Shown here piece by piece: positions 12,671-23,644 of a stretch of DNA of 64,000 nt. The DNA lies in assembly GCA_964019155.1 (NCBI GenBank), contig OZ025245.1:29293045-29357044 (forward strand), in the 5' to 3' direction. The notes below the pieces were generated by a model. That model saw only the letters and a list, made by a program, of their open reading frames with translations, searched no databases and was not told the DNA's origin. Made by a program: the position numbers and the translations under genes. The stretch is from Osedax fenrisi (lineage: Eukaryota > Annelida > Polychaeta > Sabellida > Siboglinidae). Within the stretch, counting starts at the first letter, position 1, and each line of letters opens with the position of its first letter.

Positions 12671-13770
12671 AGTGTTAGTGTAGCTTAGTGTCAGTGTAGC
12701 TTATTGTCAGTGTAGCTTAGTGTCAGTGTAGCTTAGTGTCAGTGTAGCTTAGTGTCAGTGTAGCTTAGTGTCAGTGTAGCTTAGTGTCAGTGTAGCTTAG
12801 TGTCAGTGTAGCTTAGTGTCAGTGTAGCTTAGTGTCAGTGTAGCTTAGTGTCAGTGTAGCTTAGTGTCAGTGTAGCTTAGTGTCAGTGTAGCTTAGTGTC
12901 AGTGTAGCTTAGTGTCAGTGTAGCTTAGTGTTAGTGTAGCTTAGTGTCAGTGTAGCTTAGTGTCAGTGTAGCTTAGTGTCAGTGTATCTTAGTGTCAGTG
13001 TAGCTTAGTGTCAGTGTAGCTTAGTGTCAGTGTAGCTTAGTGTCAGTGTAGCTTAGTGTCAGTGTAGCTTAGTGTCAGTGTAGCTTAGTGTCAGTGTAGC
13101 TTAGTGTCAGTGTAGCTTAGTGTCAGTGTAGCTTAGTGTCAGTGTAGCTTAGTGTCAGTGTAGCTTAGTGTCAGTGTAGCTTAGTGTCAGTGTAGCTTAG
13201 TGTCAGTGTAGCTTAGTGTCAGTGTAGCTTAGTGTCAGTGTAGCTTAGTGTTAGTGTAGCTTAGTGTCAGTGTAGCTTAGTGTCAGTGTAGCTTAGTGTC
13301 AGTGTATCTTAGTGTCAGTGTAGCTTAGTGTCAGTGTAGCTTAGTGTCAGTGTAGCTTAGTGTCAGTGTAGCTTAGTGTCAGTGTAGCTTAGTGTCAGTG
13401 TAGCTTAGTGTCAGTGTAGCTTAGTGTCAGTGTAGCCTAGTGTCAGTGTAGTTTAGTGTCAGTGTAGATTAGTGTCAGTGTAGCTTAGTGTAAGTGTAGC
13501 TTAGTGTCAGTGTAGCTTAGTGTCAGTGTAGCTTAGTGTCAGTGTAGCTTAGTGTCAGTGTAGCTTAGTGTCAGTGTAGCTTAGTGTCAGTGTAGCTTAG
13601 TGTCAGTGTAGCTTAGTGTCAGTGTAGCTTAGTGTCAGTGTAGTTTAGTGTCAGTGTAGCTTAGTGTCAGTGTAGCTTAGTGTCAGTGTAGCTTAGTGTC
13701 AGTGTAGATTAGTGTCAGTGTAGCTTAGTGTCAGTGTAGCTTAGTGGCAGTGTAGCTTAGTGTCAGTGTT
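12671..13770 (+). repeat. 16-bp minisatellite, about 69 copies
   Basis: The unit AGTGTAGCTTAGTGTC is repeated almost without change for 1.1 kb in the intron before the exon at 14163. The rare variants AGTGTTAG (about 12928) and TGTATCTT (about 12983) both recur exactly 320 bp later, so 20 units were duplicated as a block. Confidence 0.97.
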
Positions 13771-14162
13771 AAATGTTATACTATACTTATCAATAGGAAG
13801 ATTGGTCGATATTGTCAATTTGAGTTTTTCTCACAATTTATAATCTTAAAATTGATAATTGATATTCAATAATTAATAAATATGTACACAATATATAAAT
13901 CAGTATATTCACCAATATATATACATTATATTGAATTTTACATGTCAAATTAGCTAAATATATTTAATTTATTTTTACTTTAAAACTATATTTACACTAC
14001 ATTTACTTTATTAGTACAATTTACATCCTCTCATTGTTAACGGACTCCTAAGCCACACCTAGACTACATTAGCTAACCCATATTATATATCTCTATTTTA
14101 TATCTCCGCTATTAAAACACTCGATAACGTTCAATAATCATGTCGTTTGTTTGTTTAGGAAG

Positions 14163-14213
14163 TTTTCCTGTCGTGGACAATGATCCTCTGGCTATGAGGT
14201 ATCCCGTACCCAG
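14163..14213 (+). CDS. exon: cytoplasmic tail segment 3
   Basis: Small exon encoding FPVVDNDPLAMRYPVP. Two acceptors lie four bases apart (TTTAG at 14158 and GAAG at 14162). Starting at 14163 fits the phase-2 exit of 10953. Starting at 14159 would instead fit a direct join from the transmembrane exon (phase 1), skipping two exons. The donor CCCAG|GTTAGT is strong and leaves phase 2, matched by the exon at 15097. Confidence 0.6.
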
Positions 14214-14695
14214 GTTAGTGTCAGTGTGAGGGTTAGCTTGTTAGTTAGGGTTAGGCAGTGAGGGTTAGGTAGTGAGGGTTGGGTTAGTATCAGTGTGAGG
14301 GTTAGCTTGTTAGTTAGGGTTAGCTAGTTAGGGTTAGCTAGTTAGGGTTAGCTAGTTAGTGTGAGGTTTAGTGTCAGTGTGAGGGTTAGCTTGTTAGTTA
14401 GGGTTAGGCAGTGAGGGTTAGCTAGTTAGGGTTAGGGTTAGCTAGTTAGGGTTAGGTTAGTATCAGTGTGGGTTAGCTTGTTAGTTAGGGTTAGTGAGGG
14501 TTAGGTAGTGAGGTTTAGTGTCAGTGTGAGGGTTAGCTTGTTAGTTAGGGTTAGGCAGTGAGGGTTAGCTAGTTAGGGTTAGGGTTAGCTAGTTAGGGTT
14601 AGGTTAGTATCAGTGTGGGTTAGCTTGTTAGTTAGGGTTAGTGAGGGTTAGGTAGTGAGGTTTAGTGTCAGTGTGAGGGTTAGGTAGGGAGGGAT
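14214..14695 (+). repeat. TTAGGG-like degenerate tandem array
   Basis: Starts at the GT of the donor at 14214 and consists of GTTAGGGTTAGCTAGTTAGG-type repeats mixed with GTGTCAGTGTGAGGG. A block of about 150 bp is duplicated (about 14370 and 14519). It is not pure telomere repeat. A (GGA)n tract follows near 14780-14815. Confidence 0.9.
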
Positions 14696-15096
14696 TGATT
14701 TAGAGGTAGGGAGGGTGGTAGCGATAATAGAATACAAATTGTAGGAATATAGGTTAGTTGTTATTATCTAGTGAGTAAATGGAGGAGGAGGAGGAGGAGG
14801 AGGAGGAGGAGTAGGAGGAGGTGTATGGGAGGAAAGTGAGATTATATTAGATTAAGAGAAATGAGTTAGGGAGTATTATATAACTAATTGTAAGTGAGTG
14901 AAGGAGTAAGTGAGTAAAGGAGAGAGATTAAATGTAATATAGAGATACCTCAAGTTAAGAGAGGGAGAGAGATATTCTATCATGGCTAGAACATAACTAG
15001 ATTAAATAATAGTCGGATAGATAAAGGTATCATACATTACGTAATACCTGCCCTATACCCTCGCATAACCCCACCCTCTGCCCCCCCCCCCCACAG

Positions 15097-15659
15097 CAAC
15101 ACATTCTGCCCCCCCGACTATGGGTTAAGACCACATCGCGGAGGTCCAGTGTACGTAGCAACCTCCTCAGACCACACTGGTCATCCTTCAGCCGAACGGC
15201 TATTGGCCGAAGCAGCTGTAAGACAATTAATACCCGGCCCCCCTCCCCCCACCACCACCACCGCTACTAATGAGACATCATCGCCCACACACTACGACAT
15301 GCAGCCCACTCAATACAACGGCTCGCCCACTCAATACAACGGTCCGCCCACGCGCTACGACAGCCCACCCCTCGCGAGCTATACCGCCACTTCCCCTACC
15401 GGTTACCCCGACGACCCCGCAGCTTCACCCCCGTCCCTCTACCACCCGTCACCGCCCCCGCCCTCTCTCTACCACGACGGAGCCCCGCCCCCCTCCTCGA
15501 GGCCACGCCCCCCTTCGTTGACCACAGCCTCGGAGTGTCACTACCTGGATGATGACTTCACCGAGAGAGTTAACGTAATAGATCAGCGGGGATGGCTTAA
15601 CTCTCAGCCTACTGATGATAGCGACTCAGCCACTGAACTAGGCTCTCCCGTTCATATAG
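15097..15659 (+). CDS. exon: Pro/Tyr-rich cytoplasmic tail core
   Basis: The largest exon, 187 complete codons. Acceptor is a long poly-C tract and CCACAG. It begins NTFCPPDYGLRPHRGGPVYV, then an alanine/leucine stretch likely to be helical (PSAERLLAEAAVRQLI), then poly-Pro and poly-Thr, then eight tyrosines in short repeats (HYDMQP, QYNGSP, QYNGPP, RYDSPP, SYTATSP, GYPDDP, LYHPSP, LYHDGA). It ends with an acidic region (YLDDDFTERVNVIDQRGW). Repeated Y-x-x-x-P and PPPP motifs suggest phosphotyrosine and SH3/WW docking, which is inference. Donor TATAG|GTTTGT exits in phase 1. A second donor, TTAG|GTTATG, lies 15 bp downstream in the same phase and would add five residues. (GT)n follows. Confidence 0.75.
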
Positions 15660-17738
15660 GTTTGTGGGCTTTAGGTTATGTGTGTGTGTGTGTGTGTGTC
15701 TGTTAATATGGGTAATAGCAGACAATACAAGTACTAATATAAGTAATATATTGTGATTAATTGATAGTTTATTTATATATAAATATAACATGCTTTCTAA
15801 TTTCAAAAATGAAAATGGTTTCTATTGAGTAGGCATAGTGATTCAATGGGAATAAATTATCCCACTTACATAGATAATGCTTGTATGATTATGTAGCTGT
15901 ACTATAGGTAATATGGGTAGATATTGTGTGTTGTAAGGTAGGTAATAGTATAAATATTACATGTTATAAGATAGGTAATATATAATAATGTCACAGAACT
16001 CAATTCTCTCACTCGTGTGATGTGATGTATAATATAGACATCTTCATATGTACTAATTTAGGTAATATATTTACTAATATAACTACTAATATAGCTATAG
16101 CTCTAGTTAATATTTTAATAGAATTTGTTTTACAAATATCCTGGTTATTAAATTTTTGAATAGATTTTTAAGGATATTAAATTTTAGAAAAAATGTTATA
16201 TATTATAGTAGATAGTACTTTAAGTAATTATAGTATCATAGTACTTTAAGATAACAATTGTTAATAAATTTAATTATAGTTAATATAATAAATTAATGAG
16301 AATATATTATATGAATGAACATATATTTGTATAGAAATTTCAATATTACAGTTAAATTAAATCTAATTATTCATATGGTAGTTAAGGGGATATCGCACAA
16401 TGCCATTAATATCGTACCATTCAATGTATTGAGATAGTAAATACATTACTCTGTATAAAGCTCCACACACAAAAATCTATTCAATGAATTTTATTGATTT
16501 TTTTTTGATATATAGAGGAAATACAAAGCTACAATAATATGTTTGCTTATTTTTACATTTTAATATAATTCATACATAAAAGTATAAATTATTTTTTTTA
16601 TATAATATTTCATAGAAAATAGCAATTATAAAGTATTTTCTAATACATTATTAAAATTATGATAACATATTATTTTGTGCATGTATTATAATTAATTTTA
16701 AGAATAAGATTAATTTGTTGACATAAACTAAATAACACCACTTAATTAATTAATATTCCATCATAATATTTGTTTTGTTTTTTGTTTGTAATTTAACATA
16801 TTCTATTATACGGTATCTCCTTAAAGTGATCTACTATCAATGTACAGCTTTAAATGTGCACCTCATACAAACACACAGTCTGTAAGTGAATAACCCAGTA
16901 TAGAAATGTACATTATTTAAGTATGAAAGTCAAAATTTCACTATGTACTTTAGTGGTCATATATGTGTGTGCTTTTCATTTACATATCACTATTATAATA
17001 AATAAAGCATATACATATATCACTATTTATTATCAAGATATACCTATATACAAGAGATTGTACATTAAGCAGTATCAACAATACAAGGACATTATCAACA
17101 ATACAAGGACATTAGTCTAATATTAATTGATCTAAAATAAATGCTTTTACTCATGAGTCATAGGTTGATGTGTGTATGTGTGGAAATGCATATGATATAA
17201 GGATATTTACGTGTGTACAGTTGTATTGCGACTTATTTAGTGTATTGTATACATACACTTAAATTAGCATGTTAACATGTATCATTTATTTAATAAATAC
17301 TAATACAGACATGTATAGTAATTGTTGTGCAAGAAATTACAGAATGTTATCTCATAATATTGAAGTTTATAAACCTATATAATATAGTATATATATATTT
17401 ATATACAATATTTAAGTCTCATAATGCAATGGTATGTTATCATATGTGATTTATAAAATTATACAAGTATAAGTATATAATATAACCGATATAATAAAAT
17501 ATAAATAAAATAAAATGTGTGTATAGAAAGATGACCATAAGTAAACTATATTGATGTGTATTGCTTACTGATTATTGTAAAGTATTAGTTAACAATAGGC
17601 TAATGATTTCTCACATGTTACACATTAACTGTAAATAGTCACATGTATTATCAAATAAAGGTGGAATGGATATGATAATAGGGAATATTGCTAATAGTAA
17701 TCAATTTAAATCTATATTATATCGATATAATCTATATA

Positions 17739-17781
<43 letters not shown>

Positions 17782-17782
17782 A

Positions 17783-18050
17783 CTGCTTATGTGGCTCAGT
17801 TGGCTAAAGTGTCACACACACAAGCAGTAAGACGCGAGTTCGGACAATTAAAATGGGTCTTAATATATTATTTAGAAGTGATCTTATATAATTGTGTATA
17901 CATAAATGATCGGCTCTCATTAAAACTATGAATGCTTTAACCTGAGAGCGGCTTCGAAGGGATATTAGAGCCATATATGGTTATAAGAGAAAACGTCATC
18001 TAAGTTCCTGGATGGGATGAAATGACTCCACCAAATAAAAATAACAATAT
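17783..18050 (+). mobile_element. tRNA-headed SINE, copy 3 (best head)
   Basis: Follows an AT microsatellite. A-box region GTGGCTCAGTTGGCTAAAG and B-box-like GCGAGTTCGGAC give a clear tRNA-like head. The body continues with GATCTTATATAA, CGGCTCTCATTAAAAC, GAGAGCGGCTTCGAAGGG, GAGCCATATATGGTTATAAG and AAGTTCCTGGATGGGATG, ending GACTCCACCAAATAAAAATA. The head lacks normal tRNA arms, so it is not a working tRNA gene. Confidence 0.75.
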
Positions 18051-18282
18051 ATACCACATATTTGTATACTGTGCTGTTTATCAACAGTACAAATTATTAT
18101 AACCCTTATTAATAAGTAGTGTAAACACTATTGGTGGTTACCCCCGAACAGTTACCCCGTACAGTTACCCTACCAGAGAGTTTTTATTTAGTCATAGTTC
18201 ACAAGTACAAATAAACTACAAGCCAACTAGAAAGAGCTATTATCGCATGGGAGCGTGCACTCTATAATTGTAAACCTACGAC

Positions 18283-18375
18283 TAGGGGCGCTGGAACGAT
18301 GGTGTGTATGTAGGGGGAACCAACCAATCAAAATTAATGTTGTGGTAAAAGTGGAGGGGACTAATACATAGGAGG
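18283..18375 (+). mobile_element. TAGGGGCGCTGG MITE, left end only
   Basis: Matches the left two thirds of the element at 21235-21389 (GGTGTGTATGTAGGGGG, ACCAACCAATCAA, AATGTTGTGGTAAA, AATACATAG). Where the right terminus should be, the sequence passes into the CCCCGCCTCTCTC tandem array. Confidence 0.6.
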
Positions 18376-18640
18376 TCCCCACCTCTATTTAAAGCCCCAC
18401 CTCTCTCTTAAGTCCCACCCTCTTTAAAGCCCCGCCTCTCTCTCAAACCGCAACTCTCTCGTAAGACCCGCCTATCTCTCAAGCCACACCCCTCTCTTAA
18501 GCCCCGCCTCTCTCTCAAGCCGCAACTCTCTCTTAAGCCCCGCCTCTCTCAAGCCGCACCCCTCTCTTAAGCCCCTCTCTCGTAGGCCGCACCCTCTAGT
18601 AAGCCCCGCCTCTCTCGTAAGCCACACCCCCTAAACCCAC
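18375..18640 (+). repeat. AAGCCCCGCCTCTCTCT minisatellite
   Basis: About fourteen to sixteen imperfect units of 15-18 bp, very GC-rich and pyrimidine-biased, apparently grown from the right side of the truncated MITE. Confidence 0.85.
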
Positions 18641-18750
18641 ACAGCACAGAGACGTCCCTCCCAACAATCGAATGCGTCCAGTCCTGCTCAGGAGTATGTG
18701 CGTTCACTGCAGGCTGGCTACTCCCCTTCTCATACTTCACGATCGCTTAA

Positions 18751-18903
18751 CAACAGTTAGTTACCCCCTTTAGTTACCCCCCACAACAGTTAGTTACCCC
18801 CTTTAGTTACCCCCCCCCCCTCAACAGTTAGTTACCCCCTTTAGTTACCCCCCACAACAGTTAGTTACCCCCTTTAGTTACCCCCCACAACAGTTAGTCA
18901 CCC
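18751..18903 (+). repeat. ACAGTTAGTTACCCCC tandem repeat
   Basis: Five units combining CAACAGTTAGTTACCCCC and TTTAGTTACCCCCC, about 30 bp each, with varying C-run length. Confidence 0.9.
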
Positions 18904-19984
18904 ATTTTAGATAAATATGAGCATTGGGTAACTATCCATCGGGTAACTAATGTTCTATTGATTTTAAATTATTCTTATTATAAATCATTGTTCTCAAATA
19001 TCTTGCCATTTAAATGAATGTAATTTAGTTCGCTATTCTTCTATGTTTTAGTTGCTAATGAAATATTTAATATTACATAATATATTATGGTATTGTTTCA
19101 GTCATAACATCAGTGAAACACATTAGACTATTAGAGTATGTGATATTATCATCTATACTACTACTACTACTATAGGCTATTTAATTAATATTTATTTAAC
19201 TTATTTCTACTCCTCTATATCGCTACTCTTCTGTCTCTTCTTAACTTTATAGTTTTATTATTAATATTTTGTAATAAAGTAAATATATAGTAGAAAGTAT
19301 AAATAATTTCTAGCGATAACATACGCTATTGAAATAAACAAAGCATAATACGACATTAGACTTTATTATTATATTTGATTATTATTAGCAACATTTTCTG
19401 TTATTCTTATACACTAATTATTTCAATGCAAAAATATCACTACATATATCATCTACTAAGCCTTTATGGATATTCGTTCAGCACCGATATATACATAGCT
19501 AATATCCGATATCGTACCTGCCTCCGTAACCATAGTTACCATGTGTTTTGATTGGCTACTCAACATAGCTCGCGATGATCATGTATTCAGTTGTCACGTT
19601 CATACTAGTACCATAGTAGTAGCATTCGAACTAGCGTTAAGCTGGTCGTTATCAACACAACTATAGCACGTGATCTAGACATGTGACTTGTGATTACGTT
19701 GTGTGTGTGTGATACGCATAATACAATATAACCACCATTACTACACTATTATTATCTAGAGGCATGATTAATTCATTATGTTTTTTATTGTATATATTAT
19801 ATTTTTTCCTTTTTGTTTTGTTCATCCGTGTTTAATGTCTCATTATATGTACTTACTCGTTACCCCTAACCCTATCCCGCATATCCATATCATTCGTATA
19901 TATAATAACTATTAATCTATTATTAGTATATTAATAATTACTAATTATAATTAATATAATATAATATATTAATTTTTAATTATA

Positions 19985-20095
19985 ATTAATAATTAATAAG
20001 AATAATATTTATAATATTTTTATAATAATTTTTTTTCTGTTTCATTTTCTATTTAATAATATCAATATGCTTTTCCCCTAAATGGCATCACAATA
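19985..20095 (-). repeat. ~130-bp dispersed repeat, inverted copy
   Basis: On the minus strand it carries a diverged GCCATTTAGGGGAAAAGC-like core, AAATAGAAAATGAAACAG and an ATT-rich tail, resembling 9646-9778. More diverged than the other copies. Confidence 0.35.
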
Positions 20096-20192
20096 ATATA
20101 TCATATATTCTGATGTCGTCTCCCGTTGATACATATACATCAGATACACATTCATCATGCCATTAACTTGACACCCATTATCACATCACAAG

Positions 20193-20446
20193 GACATAAA
20201 CGTACGACGTTCGGAAAGCCTCAACAACCTCCACCAGCCGATGATGCCGCCCCCGCCCCCACTGATACCCCCGCCTCCTCTAAGCCCCCGTCGGACCCGT
20301 CTAGTCCACCTCCCGACCCCGCCCCCTCCTCGCGACACCCGTCCACTAAAGACCCCCGCAGCCATCACCACCACAACCAGACTTCGTCGCTGAAACCCGC
20401 CTCTAAAGCTAGACCTCCCGGAGGTGGAGCCACTTCACCTAGTCAG
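20193..20446 (+). CDS. exon: Pro/Ser/His-rich tail segment
   Basis: Acceptor TCACAAG, entry in phase 1. Reads HKRTTFGKPQQPPPADD, then a long low-complexity Pro/Ser/Asp stretch, a HHHH run, and GGGATSPSQ at the end. Donor TCAG|GTAGGC exits in phase 0 and matches 21839. The composition indicates an intrinsically disordered linker. The exon-intron border itself is the seed of the 24-bp minisatellite that follows. Confidence 0.65.
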
Positions 20447-20945
20447 GTAGGCCAGTTAACCAGTACACCAGTTAACCACTAGTCAGGTAGGCCAGTTAAC
20501 CACTAGTCAGGTAGGCCAGTTAACCACTAGTTAGGTAGGCCAGTTAACCATTAGTAAGGTAGGCCAGTTATCCACTAGTCAGGTAGGACAGTTATCCACT
20601 AGTCAGGTAGGACAGTTATCCACTAGTCAGGTAGGACAGTTAACCACTAGTTAGGTAGGCCAGTTATCCACTAGTCAGGTAGGCCAGTTATCCACTAGTC
20701 AGGTAGGACAGTTATACACTAGTCAGGTAGGACAGTTATCCACTAGTCAGGTAGGACAGTTATACACTAGTCAGGTAGGACAGTTATCCACTAGTCAGGT
20801 AGGCCAGTTAATCACTAGTCAGGTAGGCCAGATAATCAGTACATCACTAGTCAGGTAGGACTGTGTACCAGTATACCACTAATCAGATAGGACAGTTAAC
20901 CAGTGTACCACTAGTCAGGTAGGACAGTTTACCAGTACACAATAT
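20441..20945 (+). repeat. 24-bp minisatellite made of splice-donor copies
   Basis: About 20 copies of CACTAGTCAGGTAGGCCAGT plus TAAC. The unit contains the last six exon bases (AGTCAG) and the GTAGG donor, so nearly every unit is a potential 5' splice site. Units near the end are diverged (GTATACCACTAATC). Confidence 0.95.
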
Positions 20946-21234
20946 ACCATACAAATTAACTATGATATTTTAATAATTAATATGTAATTTTTAAAGTAAA
21001 AATAATAGTTTAAAATTAAACATTTATTCGACGATTCAATTATGCTAGACTCGAGTAGTATTACTAAATCTATACATATGTAATACGAGATAAACGATCA
21101 ATATACATGCAGTTTTAATATATTGTAAACATTAATGAACGGTTGAGCTATGCATTAATTAACGTATCACTACCACTGCTACGAGGACACAGTTCACAGA
21201 TCACAACATATAGCTTATTGTACTACGGTCATAC

Positions 21235-21389
21235 TAGGGGTGCTGGAACCATGGTGTGTATGTAGGGGGGACCAACCAATCAACATAAATGTTGTGGTAA
21301 AGTGAGGGGGGGGCCAATACATAGAGGTCCCCCTAGATTTTAAAGTGGGGGGGGGCATATCCCCCCCGCCCCCTGTTGCAGCGCCCCTA
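21235..21389. mobile_element. 155-bp MITE with TAGGGGYGCTG ends
   Basis: Terminal inverted repeats TAGGGGTGCTGGAAC (left) and TAGGGGCGCTGCAAC (right, complement), separated by 125 bp with long G and C runs that could pair. No coding capacity. The termini are hAT-like. No clear 8-bp target duplication. Confidence 0.65.
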
Positions 21390-21838
21390 ATCGTAATACA
21401 TGTAAGTAGGTTACCGGTGCATGTAATGATGGTTAATATGTACGCGATGGTCTATTGTTCGTATTTATCGCTGTAGATTATAAACATTTCGCATGGAATA
21501 CTAATACTTCAATAATCTCTGTAGGTATTATCTAAATAGTTTTACTAGTTAGTGTTTGTAAGATTATGTTACAAATATTATGTACAATTTTCAGTTGATA
21601 TTATATTACAATATATACAATATATACAATATTGATATATATATATATATATATATCAATATTGTGCAAAATGTATAATATATATATATATAGAATTATA
21701 TTAACTAGAATATGTATAATATATTTAGGAATATTTCATTTGAATGTGTATTTCTAAAATTTCATTTAGAATGAATAATCATATTAATTCGTAAACATTG
21801 CCCGTGAAATAATACTTGCGACCGCAACACTTTATTAG

Positions 21839-21980
21839 GTAAGATTCGCTGACCAATCGAATGACACCGATGAAAATGATCATCCGTACAAACAACAACA
21901 ACCACAACAACAACCACAGATGCCGGACTCTAAATACGACTCCCTGTTAGCGAACCGAAGATATCAGTCTAAACACCAGC
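21839..21980 (+). CDS. exon: Gln-rich acidic tail segment
   Basis: Acceptor TTTATTAG, phase 0 entry. Reads VRFADQSNDTDENDHPYK, a CAA/CAG Gln-rich tract, then KYDSLLANRRYQSKHQ. Donor CAGC|GTTAGT gives phase 1, matched by 23645. If the donor is not used, TAG at 21983 ends the protein at once (KHQR), giving a shorter isoform. The hAT-like MITE at 22000 would then sit in its 3' UTR. Confidence 0.6.
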
Positions 21981-21999
21981 GTTAGTTATCAGCCTAGAG

Positions 22000-22233
22000 C
22001 AGCGGTTCCCAACCTATGGGTCGTCATATGTTGGGTAATTGTGATTTTTGTTTGGGTCGTGATAAAATACAATTAAATATAACTTATATCATTTTTTATA
22101 TAAAGTTTAATACAAATCTATAATTTAGGACTAAAGTTTAATAATACAAAATAAAAAAATTTGTCATTGGGTCATATTTGTGTATATTTTTAAATTAAGA
22201 TTTATCAAAAAAAGGGTCACGATGAAACCACTG
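22000..22233. mobile_element. hAT MITE with SPIN-like termini
   Basis: Left terminus CAGCGGTTCCCAACC followed by TATGGGTCGT. Right terminus, read inward, CAGTGGTTTCATCGTGACCC. The flanking octamers GCCTAGAG and GCAAAGAG agree at 6 of 8 positions, as expected for an old hAT target duplication. It is 234 bp with no transposase. Termini of this form are known from the SPIN/Charlie group of hAT elements, but membership here is judged by eye. Confidence 0.75.
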
Positions 22234-22239
22234 GCAAAG

Positions 22240-23640
22240 AGTGTCATGTTTCTATGTACGACGTGTTCAGCATGCTACCTTTATTGGGGGTTTAGTAATA
22301 TACTGACAATGTATCCAATATTCAATACTAGAATATTCCGTTTAGGGTTATGATAAGTTAATATATGATTTGTGATATACTATTTTCTAGTTTTTTTTCA
22401 TCAATAAGAAGTTATTACTTACGTTAATAATGTTTATGCATTATAATAATAATATATATATATATGTAATAATATATAAAAATGTATACACAATATAATT
22501 AATAAGTACATAATTATATGTATTTATTCATTATATATATAAATATACAATCTCGTTAATTATTACATAGTATTAATGTGAGTTATTATATAGAATTAAC
22601 AATATTACATCTGAATCTACAAATATTATTAATTTAATATATAATATATATTAATTGAATTTATTAATAAAATTGTATATACAATTATATGAATTGATAT
22701 ATTAACATCTATAGACGTATACATTATGTATTTATATATTCGTATAATGAGATGTAATCATGTTATTATAAAATGTGTTATATAATAACATACATGATTA
22801 ATATTACTTATAATATATGCGTTTATTATGAGGAGAATTTAGCTAAAAAATGTATGACTATTAGAATACAATTTTCACTTTCATACATATATGTAGAATT
22901 ATTTATAAAAATTCATAATTTTGTTAATTTTATGTATACAATATTAAACCTATCATGTTTACATTATGCTTTTATTGTATCCTATTTAGTATACTTATTT
23001 ATTCAATATAGTCGATAAATTGTTTAATTTTAATATTATTTATATAAAAATATATTGTTTAAAATTGACAAATAATAGATCGTTTATTATGTCGTTTCTA
23101 GTTCATGCAAATTAAAATTTTGTTTCTAACTTATTTCTATTTTCTACCACCAATACAATGAAATATGATGAATGCATGAATTAAAAAAAATGATATTAAA
23201 TTAAGAATATTAGTTATAGCTTATTATTACTTTGCAGATTGTATGAAATATGTATACAGAACATACACACTTATTATGTGATTAATTAAAGTCTGATCAA
23301 TAAACTTCACTCTGTTAATTATCATAACATACTACTAATACGTAGATTTCATGGTGTGTATGTGTGTGTATAGTGATGCAATTCTTGACACACATACCCA
23401 CACATACCCACACACACACACACACATCGCACACACACATTTCCATACAATTACAATTATTATTATTATTATTATTTTATTTTATTTATTTTTTATTTTT
23501 CTGTCGCCATATCACCGAACAATTAATTTAAAGTTGGATTTTTGTGAATAAATCAATTATACTACCACTAATACTACTATACACACACCCATACACACAC
23601 ACCCACACACCCACACACCAACACACACACACATACTTTT
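22240..23640. other. AT-rich intron
   Basis: Poly-AT intron with several AT microsatellites and, at its 3' end, (CA)n tracts (about 23385-23440 and 23578-23632) leading to the acceptor at 23644. Frames at 22773-23018 and 23351-23551 reflect AT-rich or CA-repeat sequence, and no motif is seen. Confidence 0.6.
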
Positions 23641-23644
23641 ACAG

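Larger units (their letters stand above)
15675..20192. other. intron, 4.5 kb
   Basis: AT-rich intron with a (GT)n tract at its start, the SINE at 17783, GC-rich tandem repeats at 18375-18640 and 18751-18903, an inverted copy of the ~130-bp repeat at 19985-20095, and no other convincing open frame. The 65-codon frame at 16923-17120 has the composition of its AT-rich surroundings and no recognisable motif. Confidence 0.6.

Noticed and set aside
12671..13770. Regular repeat array resembling a CRISPR array
   Set aside because: Units are contiguous 16-mers without spacers, and the DNA is animal nuclear sequence. It is a minisatellite.
14214..14695. True interstitial telomere
   Set aside because: The array mixes TTAGGG with other units, starts at a splice donor and has local duplications, so local growth explains it better.
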